64,000 nucleotides of DNA from Amoeboaphelidium protococcarum (Eukaryota; Aphelidiomycota; Aphelidea), in assembly GCA_023515745.1 (NCBI GenBank), contig JALECJ010000001.1, positions 310,001 to 374,000 of the forward strand, in the 5' to 3' direction. Every line of letters starts with the position of its first letter. Within the stretch, counting starts at the first letter, position 1. The translations under genes were made by a program, and so were the position numbers. Shown here piece by piece: positions 35,408 through 46,854 of the stretch. Below the pieces are notes generated by a model that was not told the origin of the DNA, ran no database searches, and worked only from the letters and a program-made list of their open reading frames with translations.

Positions 35408-36462
35408 ATGATACCGCAACAAATATTGGGAAATTCCGCTAGAAGACTAATGAGCTCATCAGCTAAAGTTCCAGCGCTGGTATCTACTTAGTGGTGCAAG
35501 TCAAATTTAACCAAGATCATCCCTGTGGATGCAACATGGAGAATGCCAATGGTGCAGGCGCCTTCAGCCTTTCAAGACTATTTGGATTGCCACTTGCCTG
35601 TAATCTGTTATTTCAACGATTGTTATATACCCGATTATGCACGTTTCACGTGATCTATATGTATGTGTGTGTAGAATGCAAGATTCTTCGATGTGGAAGA
35701 GGTGAGTGACCATAACAATCCGCTGCCTCATATGCTCCCACCTGCTGACCAGTTTAGCGAAGAAATGTCTCAACTTGGTATTGGAAATGATGATCATGTA
35801 GTTTTGTATGACAACTCTGGCGTGTTCAGTTCATACAGAGTATATTGGACTTTCAAAGTATTCGGCCACGAGCGTGTATCTATTCTCGATGGTGGTATAC
35901 TGAAGTGGCTGAAAGATGGCGGTCAGGTGGAAAGTAGTGTTGATGAGCCATAGTTTACACGCACTCAGTATAAGGCAACGTTCAATCCTCAATTAGTCAA
36001 GGATTACTCCCAGATTGCCGCCATGATCAAAGATGGACGCGAAGGGAAGCAGAAGATTTAATTGCTTGATGCCAGAGCTTAAGCTCGATTCAACGGAGAT
36101 GTTGTAGAACCTAGGCCTGGTATGAAGAGTGGACATATCCCACTATCCAAGAATCTACCATACATTGAACTGTTCAATGAATAAGATCGAACCTTGAAAT
36201 CTGTGGAGCAAATCAACGAGTACTGGTCCAAGTTACAATTTGACAAGCGATTACCCACCACCATGACTTGCGGTATTCTATTTCATTATTTAAAGCCTTT
36301 TAATACATTGTGCGATTTATTGATAAGTCAAATCGTGTAGGAAGTGGCGTGACTGCTGCAGTGTTGTATGTGGCCGCACAGTTATCCGGATTTGAAAACT
36401 TGTCGCTGTACGATGGTAGTTGGTCTGAGTGGGGTCAGAAATCTGATGACATTGAGAAATGA
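35408..36462 (+). CDS. Two-domain sulfurtransferase (thiosulfate/3-mercaptopyruvate), 2 introns
   Basis: Rhodanese-superfamily enzyme that moves sulfane sulfur from thiosulfate or mercaptopyruvate. Exons 35408-35599, 35675-36272 and 36341-36462 give 303 residues. Domain 1 has VDATWRMP, NARFFDVEEVSD and VVLYDNSGVFSSYRVYWTFKVFGH. Domain 2 has LLDARAQARF, GHIPLSKNLPY and the active-site loop CGSGVTA, formed only after splicing at the second intron, whose donor follows the first base of the Gly codon next to the catalytic Cys. The N-terminus (RRLMSSSAKV) looks mitochondrial. A longer in-frame start at 35312 exists. Likely partner of ETHE1 in sulfide oxidation. Confidence 0.9.
35600..35674 (+). 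other. Intron 1 of the sulfurtransferase
   Basis: 75-nt phase-0 intron, GTAATCTG to TGTGTGTAG. Splicing joins DCHLP to NARFFDVEE, the usual rhodanese sequence. Confidence 0.87.
36273..36340 (+). other. Intron 2 of the sulfurtransferase
   Basis: 68-nt intron, GTATTCTA to ATCGTGTAG. It splits the Gly codon directly after the catalytic Cys; splicing creates the CGSGVTA loop. Confidence 0.9.
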
Positions 36463-36598
36463 TATTTAAAGAACCTAATACTGTCTATCGTAAGCAATAC
36501 AAGTATCTCTTATAGCGAATCTCTAAACTTAATCTTTATTCGATTACATTCTAATCATTGATGCGATACACCACCACTTATCTAATGAGTGGAATCGA

Positions 36599-37423
36599 TC
36601 AAGAGGAAAATGCAACTTGATAAATGGCACTACCAATACCAGCGAAAGCACCTAATACACCGCCAGTTCTCAGAGCCACAGGCATACCAGAAGAGCTTTT
36701 GTACAAAACACCAGCCATAACTCCACTAATGGTATTATTCAAGATTTGCGCGTTTCCACCTTCACCGAATAGCATCTTGCCTAGCAAATGCTCACTCATA
36801 GTGAACATCAGAGTCAGAACACCGGCCTAATTTCCAAGCTGCGGTCCACGTCGCGTTACGCTATTCAGCACCGTGTTCAACTTGAGCTTACTGGACATTG
36901 GTGGTGATGCAGCAGATGAAGCAGATTGAGCCATTGTGGCAGACGCGATACCTCCAACATTCTAGCCGCCATTCTTTAGCAATTACTTGACGCCTTCATA
37001 TGCGCCCCATGCACCACCTGCAGTGAGACCGACCCCATACAGAGTACCAGTGTTATAACAAAGCTTCTCATTGAATCCTCGCTCACCGCGCTTCTTGTGC
37101 TCATCCATGAATAGATAATCCACGCCACCGTAACTACTCACTGGAGTCATTGCAGTGTTTGGCGAAGATATTCCAGATACTCCCTATGCTGATGATGATG
37201 ATTATCCGACGCGATTAGCATTGGCCAGCACCGATGATATCGTGTACGGTGTATACTCCTGATCATAATCTTTCTGTTCATTAGATCCGTACGAGCTTTC
37301 ATCAGGCTAATACTCTGGCACTTTCATTTCCATGAAATCTCCACTATCTTCATCGCCCAGGTGAGCGGAGTCGTACTTATCCTAGCTATCATTTGAATTC
37401 ATATTTAAATAATCTGCAGACAT
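36599..37423 (-). CDS. TIM23: Mitochondrial inner-membrane translocase Tim23
   Basis: Channel-forming subunit of the presequence translocase. 274 residues: an acidic, Ser/Tyr-rich intermembrane-space part (about 1-125, e.g. SSYGGVDYLFMDEHKKRG) and a C-terminal Tim17/22/23 domain with four short Gly-rich helices. YNTGTLYGVGLTAGGAWGAYEG is the first, and a Gly/Ala-rich last helix GGVLGAFAGIGSAIYQ completes the domain. The linker between helices 1 and 2 is longer than usual and Ser/Ala-rich. Ends VAFSS at TGA 36599-36601. Convergent with the sulfurtransferase. Confidence 0.9.
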
Positions 37424-37712
37424 TTGACGTGTTTTGCTCTTATCACTAAGAATATGAGGTGGGTGTTTCCGAAATCTATCGCGCGCGCTCTGAAAAGAAT
37501 GAAAATTTCTTGATGATGATGAAAAGGGAAATCCAAGAGAGAGAAGTTAGCGAACGTTTACCGCGTCCTACATCACTTTTCTTTCAATTCTCATCAAAGG
37601 CTGGCCGATCCTGCAATTTTTCGGCTGTCAGGGCGGTGAACACTTTATTTCAAATTCTGTAAATTGATCAACACATAGTGAAATTATAAACGCGGCGCAT
37701 TTAATAAGGCGA

Positions 37713-38927
37713 ATGATGAGTGGTAGTGATGAGTAGGATATGGACGCCTTGCTTGAAAATGCATTGAATGAATTCTAGAGTGAGCAGCAGAAGGTTGACT
37801 CGCATCTTTCGGAGAATGCTGAAGTTCAGGCTGATGTTCAGAGTGCCGATTAAGCCAGTGCCAATCTTAAGAGCGATTAAGCTGATGCGTTTATGGCTAA
37901 AATAATAGAGTAAATGCACTTATTGAGCGGCTAAAGCGGATAGGACGGTCTGGACATGGAAGCGCTAATCTCAACTCAGATGGAGGAGTATTTGAACAAG
38001 TACTCTGATGCATTTGGTGCCTCTGATGGTCAATCTCCCGCGGATATTAACAAATTGATTGAATAAGATTTATCTCCAGAGGAAGCAGCGGCTGTTGAGA
38101 AACTTACTCAGGAACTTGTTGAGGAGTTTAATCAAATCTCTCACAGCTAATCATAATCTAAGCCGAGAAAGTCCAAGAACGCGTAAAGGTCTTCAACCAA
38201 GTAGACGGTCAAGGAGTAGAGTGTCAAAGCTTCTTAGAATGCTTAAAGCTAGCCATCATCTTCATCATTTAGTTCAAAAGTTGAGGAGACTATGGAACGA
38301 TTGAAGTAATCATCTCAAAAGGTTGAAGCGGATGTGACTTCCAATCTTAAATAGTCCAGTAACGGTTTGGGTGGATTAAGTGAAGACGCGTTAATGGCAG
38401 AGATGATGAAGTAGTTCACGTAGTCGCAGTCTGTGGGTGGCGGAGACGGAGATGATGCGACTGCTGGCCTAGGTGATGGATCACTTGAAGGCTTAGACGG
38501 CGCATTCAATGACATTGTATCTTCCATGATGGACACTTTGATGAGCAAGGAAGTTTTATATGATCCTTTGAAGGAGCTGGCCAACAAGTATCCATCCTAC
38601 CTACAGGAAAATAAAGAAAAAATCCCCGCTAATGATTATCAGAGATATGAAAAGTAAATGAAGTGTTGTGTGAACATTGTGCAAGAGTATGAAAAGACAA
38701 AGTACAATCAGGAGCGAATAGCGCAATTGATGAATGAGATGCAAGAATGCGGCTCTCCGCCGGCGGATTTATTAAAGGAACTTGCACCAGATATTGAACT
38801 GGATGCAGACGGTATGCCAAAGCTGCCTAATGACGCGTCTGCCGCTGGTTCTGCCGAAGGATTGTAGTTCTTGTAGAGTTTAGGCGGTGGTGGTTCCGGT
38901 GAGGAGCAGAAATGTCCCGTAATGTGA
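37713..38927 (+). CDS. PEX19: Peroxin Pex19 with C-terminal farnesylation box
   Basis: Cytosolic receptor and chaperone for peroxisomal membrane proteins. 404 residues. The N-terminus SGSDEQDMDALLENALNEF resembles the Pex3-binding helix. A long Ser/Gln linker follows, then the helical cargo-binding domain with MMDTLMSKEVLYDPLKELANKYPSYL and AQLMNEMQECGSPPADLLKEL. The last four residues are CPVM, a CaaX box, so the protein is probably farnesylated as in yeast and animals. Two tandem Met codons start the frame. Its presence shows that peroxisomes are made. Confidence 0.93.
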
Positions 38928-39183
38928 TATTTAAATATTTGCAACATATTATTACCTAATTATTGAAGCCGTAATTTTCTAATACTTTAAATCAGAGTTT
39001 CTTAATTTAGTTACATCTTGCTTAAGTAATTCGGATCCTATTTTCAGTGCCGTGTTTCCGATTCAGGCCGATCTGTATCCTGAAATAGATTCATGAGGCA
39101 GTATTTAAAGGGATTCAGGCCTACTTTCTCTCTCTCTTCCATTTCAAACAACAATATCAAAATAAGTAAGACTTTATAGAAAA

Positions 39184-39822
39184 ATGAAATATCAACTACT
39201 TACCGCTGCGTTCGCAATGCTAGCTATGGCTTAGAAGGCCGCTGTTGGTGATTTTGCCTTTGAGAATCCCCCAAGAGCTACTCTAGTCACCAAAGTGCCA
39301 GTTATCAGAGCCGGCTCAACGTTTCATATCAAGTGGCGCACTGATCCAGTCAGATTGGGAAATCCTGAAACTATTACTCTTGAGTATCGCGTCGGCGTGT
39401 ATCCAAATCAGTCTGATTTCATGGCATTGATTACTAACGTTCCCAACTAGAATTCATATGACTGGTAAGTGCCTGCCGATACTGCTGAAAATATCTTCAT
39501 GTTCAGAATTAGCTCAACTCAAACCAATCCTCTGATCCGTGCTCGTATCAGTTCCCCTATTAGAATTATCCCTGCCAATGCAACTGGTGTTTCAGACCTC
39601 AATCCTATTGTTTATGATGATCCGTCAATGGCTGATGGTGGTGATTAGGTACCATTGGACGGTTAGAGTGGTGGTGAGTAGTAACCACTGAATGATAAGA
39701 ATAACATAAATAACACCAGTTCTACTGAAGATAAAGGCACTGCAAACTCGGCTGTCGATGGTATCTCTCAAAATGTTCTGAGCGTGGTGTTAGTTGGTTT
39801 CGCGTCTCTAATTCTCGCTTGA
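39184..39822 (+). CDS. Kre9/Knh1-like secreted GPI-anchored protein
   Basis: A 212-residue secreted protein. Signal peptide MKYQLLTAAFAMLAMA precedes a single Ig-like domain: FENPPRATLVTKVPVIRAGSTFHIKW, then LEYRVGVYPNQ, SYDWQVPADTAENIFMFRIS and IRARISSPIRI. This is the fungal Kre9/Knh1 N-terminal-domain pattern of cell-wall GPI proteins. The spacer is Asn/Ser/Gln-rich. A hydrophobic end LSVVLVGFASLILA after a small-residue stretch fits a GPI attachment signal. In fungi the family is linked to beta-glucan or wall assembly; the exact role here is unknown. Good support for a fungus-related organism. Confidence 0.85.
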
Positions 39823-40410
39823 AGTCTCAGTTGAAGAACGCGGTGTGTGGTTTCTCTCATGGATAATATACAAATCAGTACAATGAATTTTCAAAAATAA
39901 ATGAACAATAAGTTAATTTTAAAGAATTTCAATCATGATCCTAATGCCTTACCATGACTTATCGATTTCAAACTAAAAAGAATCGACAGCCTTCTTTTAG
40001 TGTCAAACTTTGGCCACCATGCAAATGCAAAAGGTAGATTTACTGAGTAAGCCACGAGTCAATAAGCTAATAGTAAAACGTAGTTTATTTAATTAATTGA
40101 TTATGTAAGCTTGCTCAGTGTGTTTCAGATAAGAAGAGCTTCAAGTCAGTGACTAAATTACGTCATCGTACAGGATGTAACGGCCTTCCCGATGGCCGGC
40201 TAAAGTAAATCGGAAATTCACGCCCGGCCTGAAAGCTTCAGAAACAGATCGGCTTTCCTCTTTTTCCCTCTTCTGTTACCAAGGAGGATTTATATTTATC
40301 CATTGCACATCGATCTCATCCTTGTTTTCATCCTCTCTAACATATTCTGTTTGTAACTCTTTAGTGGTTTAATTGTATATATTCATCTTTCCGTATTGAA
40401 ACAACTAGTT
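39823..40410. promoter_or_regulatory. Promoter region of the ABC transporter
   Basis: 588 bp without a supported gene. Contains a long pyrimidine-rich stretch at about 40250-40280 and 40310-40340, probably the 5' UTR and transcription start of the ABC gene. Confidence 0.4.
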
Positions 40411-43400
40411 ATGGCTGATCAAGTTGAAACCGCTGTTGCTGCTGAGAATGCTGCTCTGCATGAACAAGCTGAATAGGCAGCACCTGTAGGGGAGCAGTCT
40501 GATACAAAGGTGGATGATGCCACTACTGGTAAGGATAAGTCGTCTACGTCTCCGGATTCAGCTGCTAAAGATACAAGTATGATTTCGTATATTGGGCTAT
40601 TCAGGTATGCTGATACTCTGGACAAGTTTTTGATATTCGGTGGCTCTCTGTCTGGTGTTGCGTATGGTGTCATCTAACCATTGATCAGTGTCTTTTTGGG
40701 TGGTGTTGTCAATGCTCTGCTTGAATATGCGCAGGTCAAGTATTTGGTGAGTATCGGTGTCCCTGTGCCTTAGCAGTAAATTGATGATTCCAGCTCTAAG
40801 GCTAGATCTGAGATTGTGTACAATGTTTTGCTGTTCATCTATGTATCCATTGGAGCGCTGGTGTCTGTTTATTGTATGTAAGCCTGCTGGGTGGTCGCCG
40901 GTTAAAGATAAGCTAATCGTGTCAGACGTCTGTTCTTGAAATCTATTCTGTCGCAGGATGTTTAATTCTTTGATGAGCACGAGGTTGGAGAGCTGACTAC
41001 ACGTCTTAGTTCAGATACCACTCTGTTCTAGGAAGGTATCAGTGAGAAGTGGGCTCTCGTATTTGCATATGGTACAACATTCTTTGCTGGCTTTATCATT
41101 GCTTTCATCAAGAGTTGGCGATTGACTTTGGTTCTTGTCGCCGCTTTGCCACTTATCCTTGCCTCTGGTGGCTTTGTTGGTATTGCTATCTCGGATGGTA
41201 TTAAGAACTCTCAAGAGTCTTATGCAAAGGCTGGTGCTGTGGCCTAAGAAACATTGACTAACATCAGAACGGTTACCGCGTTCAATGCCTAGGAAAGATC
41301 TATTAAGAAATTTAGTTCCATGTTGGATATTGCTCTGAAAACAGGTGTTACCAAATCTTGGAAGACTGGTGTTGGTTTTGGTCTGTTCTTTGGTATGTTG
41401 TTTGGTATCTACTCTCTTGCTTTCTGGTATGGTAGTATTCTAGTTGAATAAGGTCAGATCTAAGGTGGTGATGTGCTGAATGTCTTATTCGCAGTTATCA
41501 TTGGTGCTTTTTCGGTGATCAACATTGGTCCGGCGCTTCAGGCTATCAACAAAGGTCGAGGTGTTGCGACAAAGCTGTTCGAAGTGATTGAATCCAAGCC
41601 ATCTATTCGAAATTCTGACGATGACGGTTAAATAACTGGTAAAGAGCCTTAGTAAATCAAGGGTGAGATTGAATTTAAGTCTGTCACATTTAGCTATCCT
41701 TCAAGAAAGAACCAGGTGGTGTTGAAAGATTACAGCTTGAAGGTTGATGCTGGTAAGACTGTCGCTCTGGTTGGCTTTAGTGGATCAGGCAAAAGTACCA
41801 TCATCCAGTTGCTTGAGAGGTTCTACGACGTATTTGAAGGAGGTGTCTACGTTGATGGTGTTAATGTAAAGGACTTGAATCTCTCTTGGTTGCGTAATAA
41901 TATTGCTCTCGTGTCTCAAGAGCCTATTTTGTTCGACTTGACCATTGAGGAGAATGTCCGTCTTGGTGCATTGAAAGACTAGAAAGTCAGTGAAGAGGAT
42001 GTTATCTCTGCATGTAAATCGGCCAATTGTCACGATTTCATCATGAAGTTGCCTTAGAAGTATCAGACCCGTGTCGGTGAGAAAGGGTCTCTCCTCAGTG
42101 GTGGTTAGAGACAGAGAATTTGTATTGCGAGAAGTATTATTAAGAAGCCAAAGATCTTGTTGGCAGATGAAGCCACCTCTGCCCTGGATACGGAGAGTGA
42201 GCGTATTATTCAGGCTGCTCTGGAAAAAGTGTCTGAACACTGTACCACCATCATTATTGCTCACAGATTGAGTACTATTAAGAATGCTGATCAGATCGTG
42301 GTCATGGAATCTGGCAAGATTGTGGAAACTGGTACTCACAACGATCTGATTCAGTCTGATGGCAAGTACGCTGCTCTTGTTAAAGCCTAAGAGTTGAAGA
42401 CTAAAAAGGGTGACCGTGCTACTGCTGAAAACGATTAGGATGAGATTGTCGCAGATGGTTCTGTAGCTGCTCAATAAGGCGATGCTGTAATTGCTATTGA
42501 GCAACAAGACGGCAGTAAAGGCGCGGATGTTGTAAAGGAGCTCACAGATGAAGAGAAAGAGAAAAAGGAGATTGCCAAGGTATTGAAGGAGAACAAAACT
42601 CCACTTTGGAGCGTTCTTAAAATGCAAAAGGACGATTGGCCGTTTGTTCTTGGAGGTATCGTATCTGCTGGTATCAACGGAGCCCTGTTGCCACTTTTCG
42701 GACTCATCATGGGTGAAGTGCTGACAGTTTTCAGTAAGACTGGGCAAGAGCTCAGAGATGGTGCGAATCTGTGGAGTTTAGTGTTTGCATGTCTTATGGT
42801 TGCGCAGTTCTTTGCCAACTTTGGTCAGTTCGCTTGCTTTGGTATTGCTGGCGAGAGACTGACGAAGAAGGTGAGATTGATGACATTTCGCGCCATGTTG
42901 AGACAAGAAATCGCGTTCTTTGATGACAAAATGAATGGCTCCGGTGCTTTGACTGCCAGACTGAGTGACTAAGCAGACAAAATTGCAGGTTTGACTGGAC
43001 CAACTTTCGGTAATGTATTTCAAATGCTCGTCGCTGTTGGTGTCGCTTTTGGAGCATCCTTCTACTTTTCTTGGAAAATGACACTGATTGTGACGGCGTT
43101 CATTCCTGTGCTTATCTTTGCTAGCATTCTGGAGAATAGAGTCTCGTTCGCTGGTGGAGCTGGTGGAGAAAAAGTCAAGAAGGCCTATGCTTCTGCCAGT
43201 TAGACTGCGTGTGAAGCTATTTAGAACATTCGTACAGTGAAGAGTCTACTGCGCGAAGAGACGTTTGTGAATGACTACATGACTGCCATAGATATTCCGT
43301 ATAAGGCCGGTCTGAAGAAGGGGTATATTGACTCTATTGGATTTGCTTTCTCTTAGGCCACTCAGTTTTGGTTGTATTCGTTGACGTTCTACTTTGGGTT

Positions 43401-44349
43401 CCTGCTGGTGGAAGCAAATTAGTTGGATGCTGGACAATTGCTTAAAGTCTTGTTCACCATTATTTTTGGTGCCATTGCAATCAGTTCCACATTTACCTTT
43501 GGTCCTGACATTAGTAAGGCTAGATTTGCATCTATTCAATTCTTCCAATTGCTTGATCGTCAGCCTATTATTGATTAGTTTTCTGCTGAGGGAGACAAGA
43601 TCACTGATGTTTAAGGTGAAGTCAAGTTGCAAGATGTTGACTTTACTTACCCTGAACGTCCGGAGTAGTAGATTCTGAAGAAGGTGTCATTAAGTATCGC
43701 GGCTGGATAGAATATTGGTATCTGTGGCAGTAGTGGGTCTGGAAAGTCAACAATCTTCCAGTTGATTGAGCGTTTCTATGATCCTCAGGCTGGTGTTGTA
43801 TCTGTTGAACGTCTTGATGTTAAGAAGTGGATCATTGGAGACTTGAGACGATAGATTTCCATTGTCAGCCAGGAACCAATATTGTTCATTGGAACTATTG
43901 CTGAGAACATTGCCTATGGTAGACCGGATGCCTCCAAGGAAGAGATTATTTAGGTTGCTAAATAAGCCAACATTCACGATTTCATTTCCAGTCTACCGGA
44001 TCAATATGAGACTGAAGTTACAAATTCCCAGATGAGTGGTGGCCAGAAGCAGCGTATTTGTATTGCCAGAGCGCTTCTGTGTCAACCAAAGATTCTCATT
44101 CTGGATGAGTCTACATCTGCATTGGATTCAGAATCTGAAAAATTGGTTCAGTAGGCTCTGAACGAAGCCAGTGTCGGCAGAACTTGTATTGCTATTGCTC
44201 ATCGTCTATCCACTATTTAAAATTGCGATCTGATCTTGGTCATGCGTGATGGTGAGATTATCGAGAGCGGAACTCATTTTGAACTCCTAGAGCAGAATGG
44301 ACTTTACGCGACATTGGTTAATAAACAAATGCTAAATGGTTCAAATTGA
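40411..44349 (+). CDS. ABCB-type full ABC transporter (P-glycoprotein-like)
   Basis: ATP-driven exporter of 1312 residues with two halves, each a six-helix domain plus a nucleotide-binding domain. After a ~55-residue acidic N-terminus the first TM domain starts near residue 65. NBD1 shows Walker [11 protein letters not shown]-loop SQEPILF, signature LSGGQRQR and Walker [13 protein letters not shown] with the His switch AHRLST. NBD2 shows [24 protein letters not shown] (M for L in the signature), [12 protein letters not shown] and AHRLST. All catalytic Glu residues are kept, so both sites look active. Single exon. Likely lipid or multidrug export from the plasma membrane. Confidence 0.95.
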
Positions 44350-44396
44350 TTTTATAAATTGTCTTTGTGAGTGAAATTCGTATATAAATGCTTTGA

Positions 44397-45602
44397 ATGA
44401 AAATATCTCTTGCTTTCTTTTTTATCCTCGCATTAGTTTATTCATTTTATATTGGTATGGAAATTGTATTTGATATGGAACGGTAATTGTATGAACAGAT
44501 AAAGAGCAATTAATAATAATCAGAAACAACTGTATAAGATGGGATAGATATTAAGAGTATTTTAGAGTTTATGAGGGAAGATGTTATGGCTGAGGATGGT
44601 CGGACGGATAATCGATTACTCGCAAAGCTTGAATTGGAGCATAGGATTCCTGACTCGACTAATAATATGTCAATGTCTGAAGACACTAAGAGAGCACCTA
44701 AATATATATGCACTATTCTCAAGTATGTACTTCATAATGTCAATAAAGCAGAAGAGTTACGCGCTAACCTGTCATTAATTATTCCACCATTATTACGCGT
44801 ATTGGACGATTTTCATCAAATGTCAATGGCTGAAGAGACTTTGCAATTGTTTCTCAGTAAAGTTATCAATCTAGGTGAAGAATCTGACTATGGAATGTTA
44901 TTATTAAAATCTATATCACAGTGGAGACTACAAAATCTGTTAGCTGACACGGTTGTTTAGCATCTAATTAGCTGTTAGAATGATGGTCGTGATACTCTCA
45001 ATGTACTGCTCTAAAATATCGCGTCTCTTATGCATCTTGCGAATGTTATGGATGAAAATCAACTCTATCAAGAGTCTCCGCATTAACGCAAGAAGCTTGT
45101 CGATTTAACTTAATATTAGGATCCAAGGAGTCAATTGAATATGTTAAGGTAGAAGCTTTTTGAAGCGGTTATTGGAAAGTTGCAATACATGACGATGTCA
45201 AGTGCTTAGTCAAGGTGCATGTTAATACAGCATTTTAGTGTTATTGTTCGCGATCATTTAAAAGAGGATGTGCTGTACTTTATTGATGAGATTGTTCAAG
45301 TGAGTTTGGATTTCATGCTGCATGAATAGAGTGGGGCCGTGTCTATTAAACTGCTCAGTTGGCTAAATAAAAATTAACACCAGAGTATTTAGAGAAAATT
45401 GGATTAAATTCTTATAGGCACCGCCCAGTCTATACAGGCCATTTCGGATGACAGCGACCCTCAAAAACTGCTTGAATTGCTGAAAATCCTCGTGAATTTT
45501 GCTCAGAACTAAAGCCAAATGCATGACAATATTAGAGCTATCGGCGAGGTTCTACCAATACTAAATGGTGCACTCAAAGATGTTTCAGTTAAAGAACAAT
45601 GA
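44397..45602 (+). CDS. Unknown helical protein with N-terminal signal sequence
   Basis: A 401-residue protein. The first 20 residues (MKISLAFFFILALVYSFYIG) are a signal peptide or signal anchor. The rest is alpha-helical in character with regular Leu spacing (NLSLIIPPLLRVLDDFHQ; TLQLFLSKVINLG), reminiscent of armadillo/HEAT-like secretory proteins such as the ER nucleotide-exchange factor Sil1, but no diagnostic motif was found and this is speculative. The gene begins only 47 bp after the ABC transporter stop, same strand. Many Gln codons are UAR. Confidence 0.65.
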
Positions 45603-45838
45603 TTATACTACACTATTAAGTACTCTGTTGATAAAGTTTCGGGGCCAAGCCTTCCTTTTTCGTAATCTTTTCTGATTGCGGCCGTTTCAAGCTTTTCCTG
45701 ATTTGGTTTTGAAATGACCATTGTCAAAGTTTCTATGAAATCTATCTGAAACAACAAACATTGAATTGTCTTCTTTAATCGTAATCTTCTATAGCTTTAT
45801 TACTGATTAAAGGTGAAATTAGAATTAAGTATAAAATT

Positions 45839-46759
45839 ATGCCGTCCACTGTGAAGACAATCAAGTTGAAACTAGCTGATCGCTACAGAGCCTTGTTCTT
45901 TTCCATCTGTTACGTCTCTGTGGTGAATGCCATCTTCTTTGGTCTGGGGATGACTTCGGATCCTGATGATAGATTTTATGGTTATCTGTTTCTACTTGCT
46001 ATTATTGTGGTTGCATCGATGTACGTTACTGGTAAGCTGCACGCATAAGGCCTAGTTCTGCGTCATATTTCAGGGAGAGATGGTGCCTGGATATTCGTGG
46101 CCACCATCATGATCTCCACAATCACTCCGCTGATCCTGTGGCTAATCGGTTCCAATATTCATAATGTGAACACAGGTTACAACTTCGTGGGCAATTACAC
46201 TGAATTCATCAATGAAGTATAGAAGCCGTCTGCTGCTGATGATATTCGCCGCTTCACTATCCTGTATCCAGCTGGACTTCCGAACAATATGACGCTGAGA
46301 GCAGAACAAGATCTAGCGCAGAATGGTGTCTACTGGATTACTCCTATCGTCAGTGACCGCAATAACCCAGTGATTGATTAGACTAATATCGCCTGGGCTT
46401 GTGACCTCTCCACCTCGTACTTTAATGGAGTATACTCTCAGCCGCCATCATGGTAGTCTAAGGACAATAACATTATGGCTCAGCGAGTCGCCCCTAGATG
46501 GATGCACCCGGATCCGGATTATTTCTGTATGTAGACGTTCTAACGCAGCCAAGAGTACTTCAAATCCGTGACTGGACTATAAGAGTTTAAGGAGCCTGTG
46601 TTCTATCACGTATTTGAGTACGGACCGTATATACAGTCTCAGCTGAATTATGCTCTCATGTGTTTCCTTATTCCTATTGGAATTCTGTTGATTTTGCCTC
46701 TATTACTAATTAGATGGAACCAGCGTGTGATTAGAGAGGCGCCTAGTAAATAGATATGA
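45839..46759 (+). CDS. Unknown four-helix membrane protein
   Basis: 306 residues. Three hydrophobic segments lie at about 19-37, 47-65 and 82-104, then a ~165-residue soluble part with aromatic and Pro-rich motifs (YPAGLPNN, QPPSWQS, RWMHPDPDYFC), then a final hydrophobic segment at about 272-298. The soluble part contains NYT and NMT sequons, consistent with a lumenal or extracellular side. No family recognised. The frame ends AAA TAG ATA TGA TGA. Convergent with the Lon gene. Confidence 0.65.
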
Positions 46760-46854
46760 TGATGATGATGATAATGACAAAGAATCCTTATTTTGAAATA
46801 TACTTTAGTCTATTTATTCTTAAACAATCATGAAAGGTGACGACAGCGATGTTA

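Noticed and set aside
41785-42747. 320-codon minus-strand open frame
   Set aside because: It is antisense to the ABC transporter, matches no family, and arises because the coding strand avoids the codons that would make reverse stops. The plus-strand product is unambiguous.
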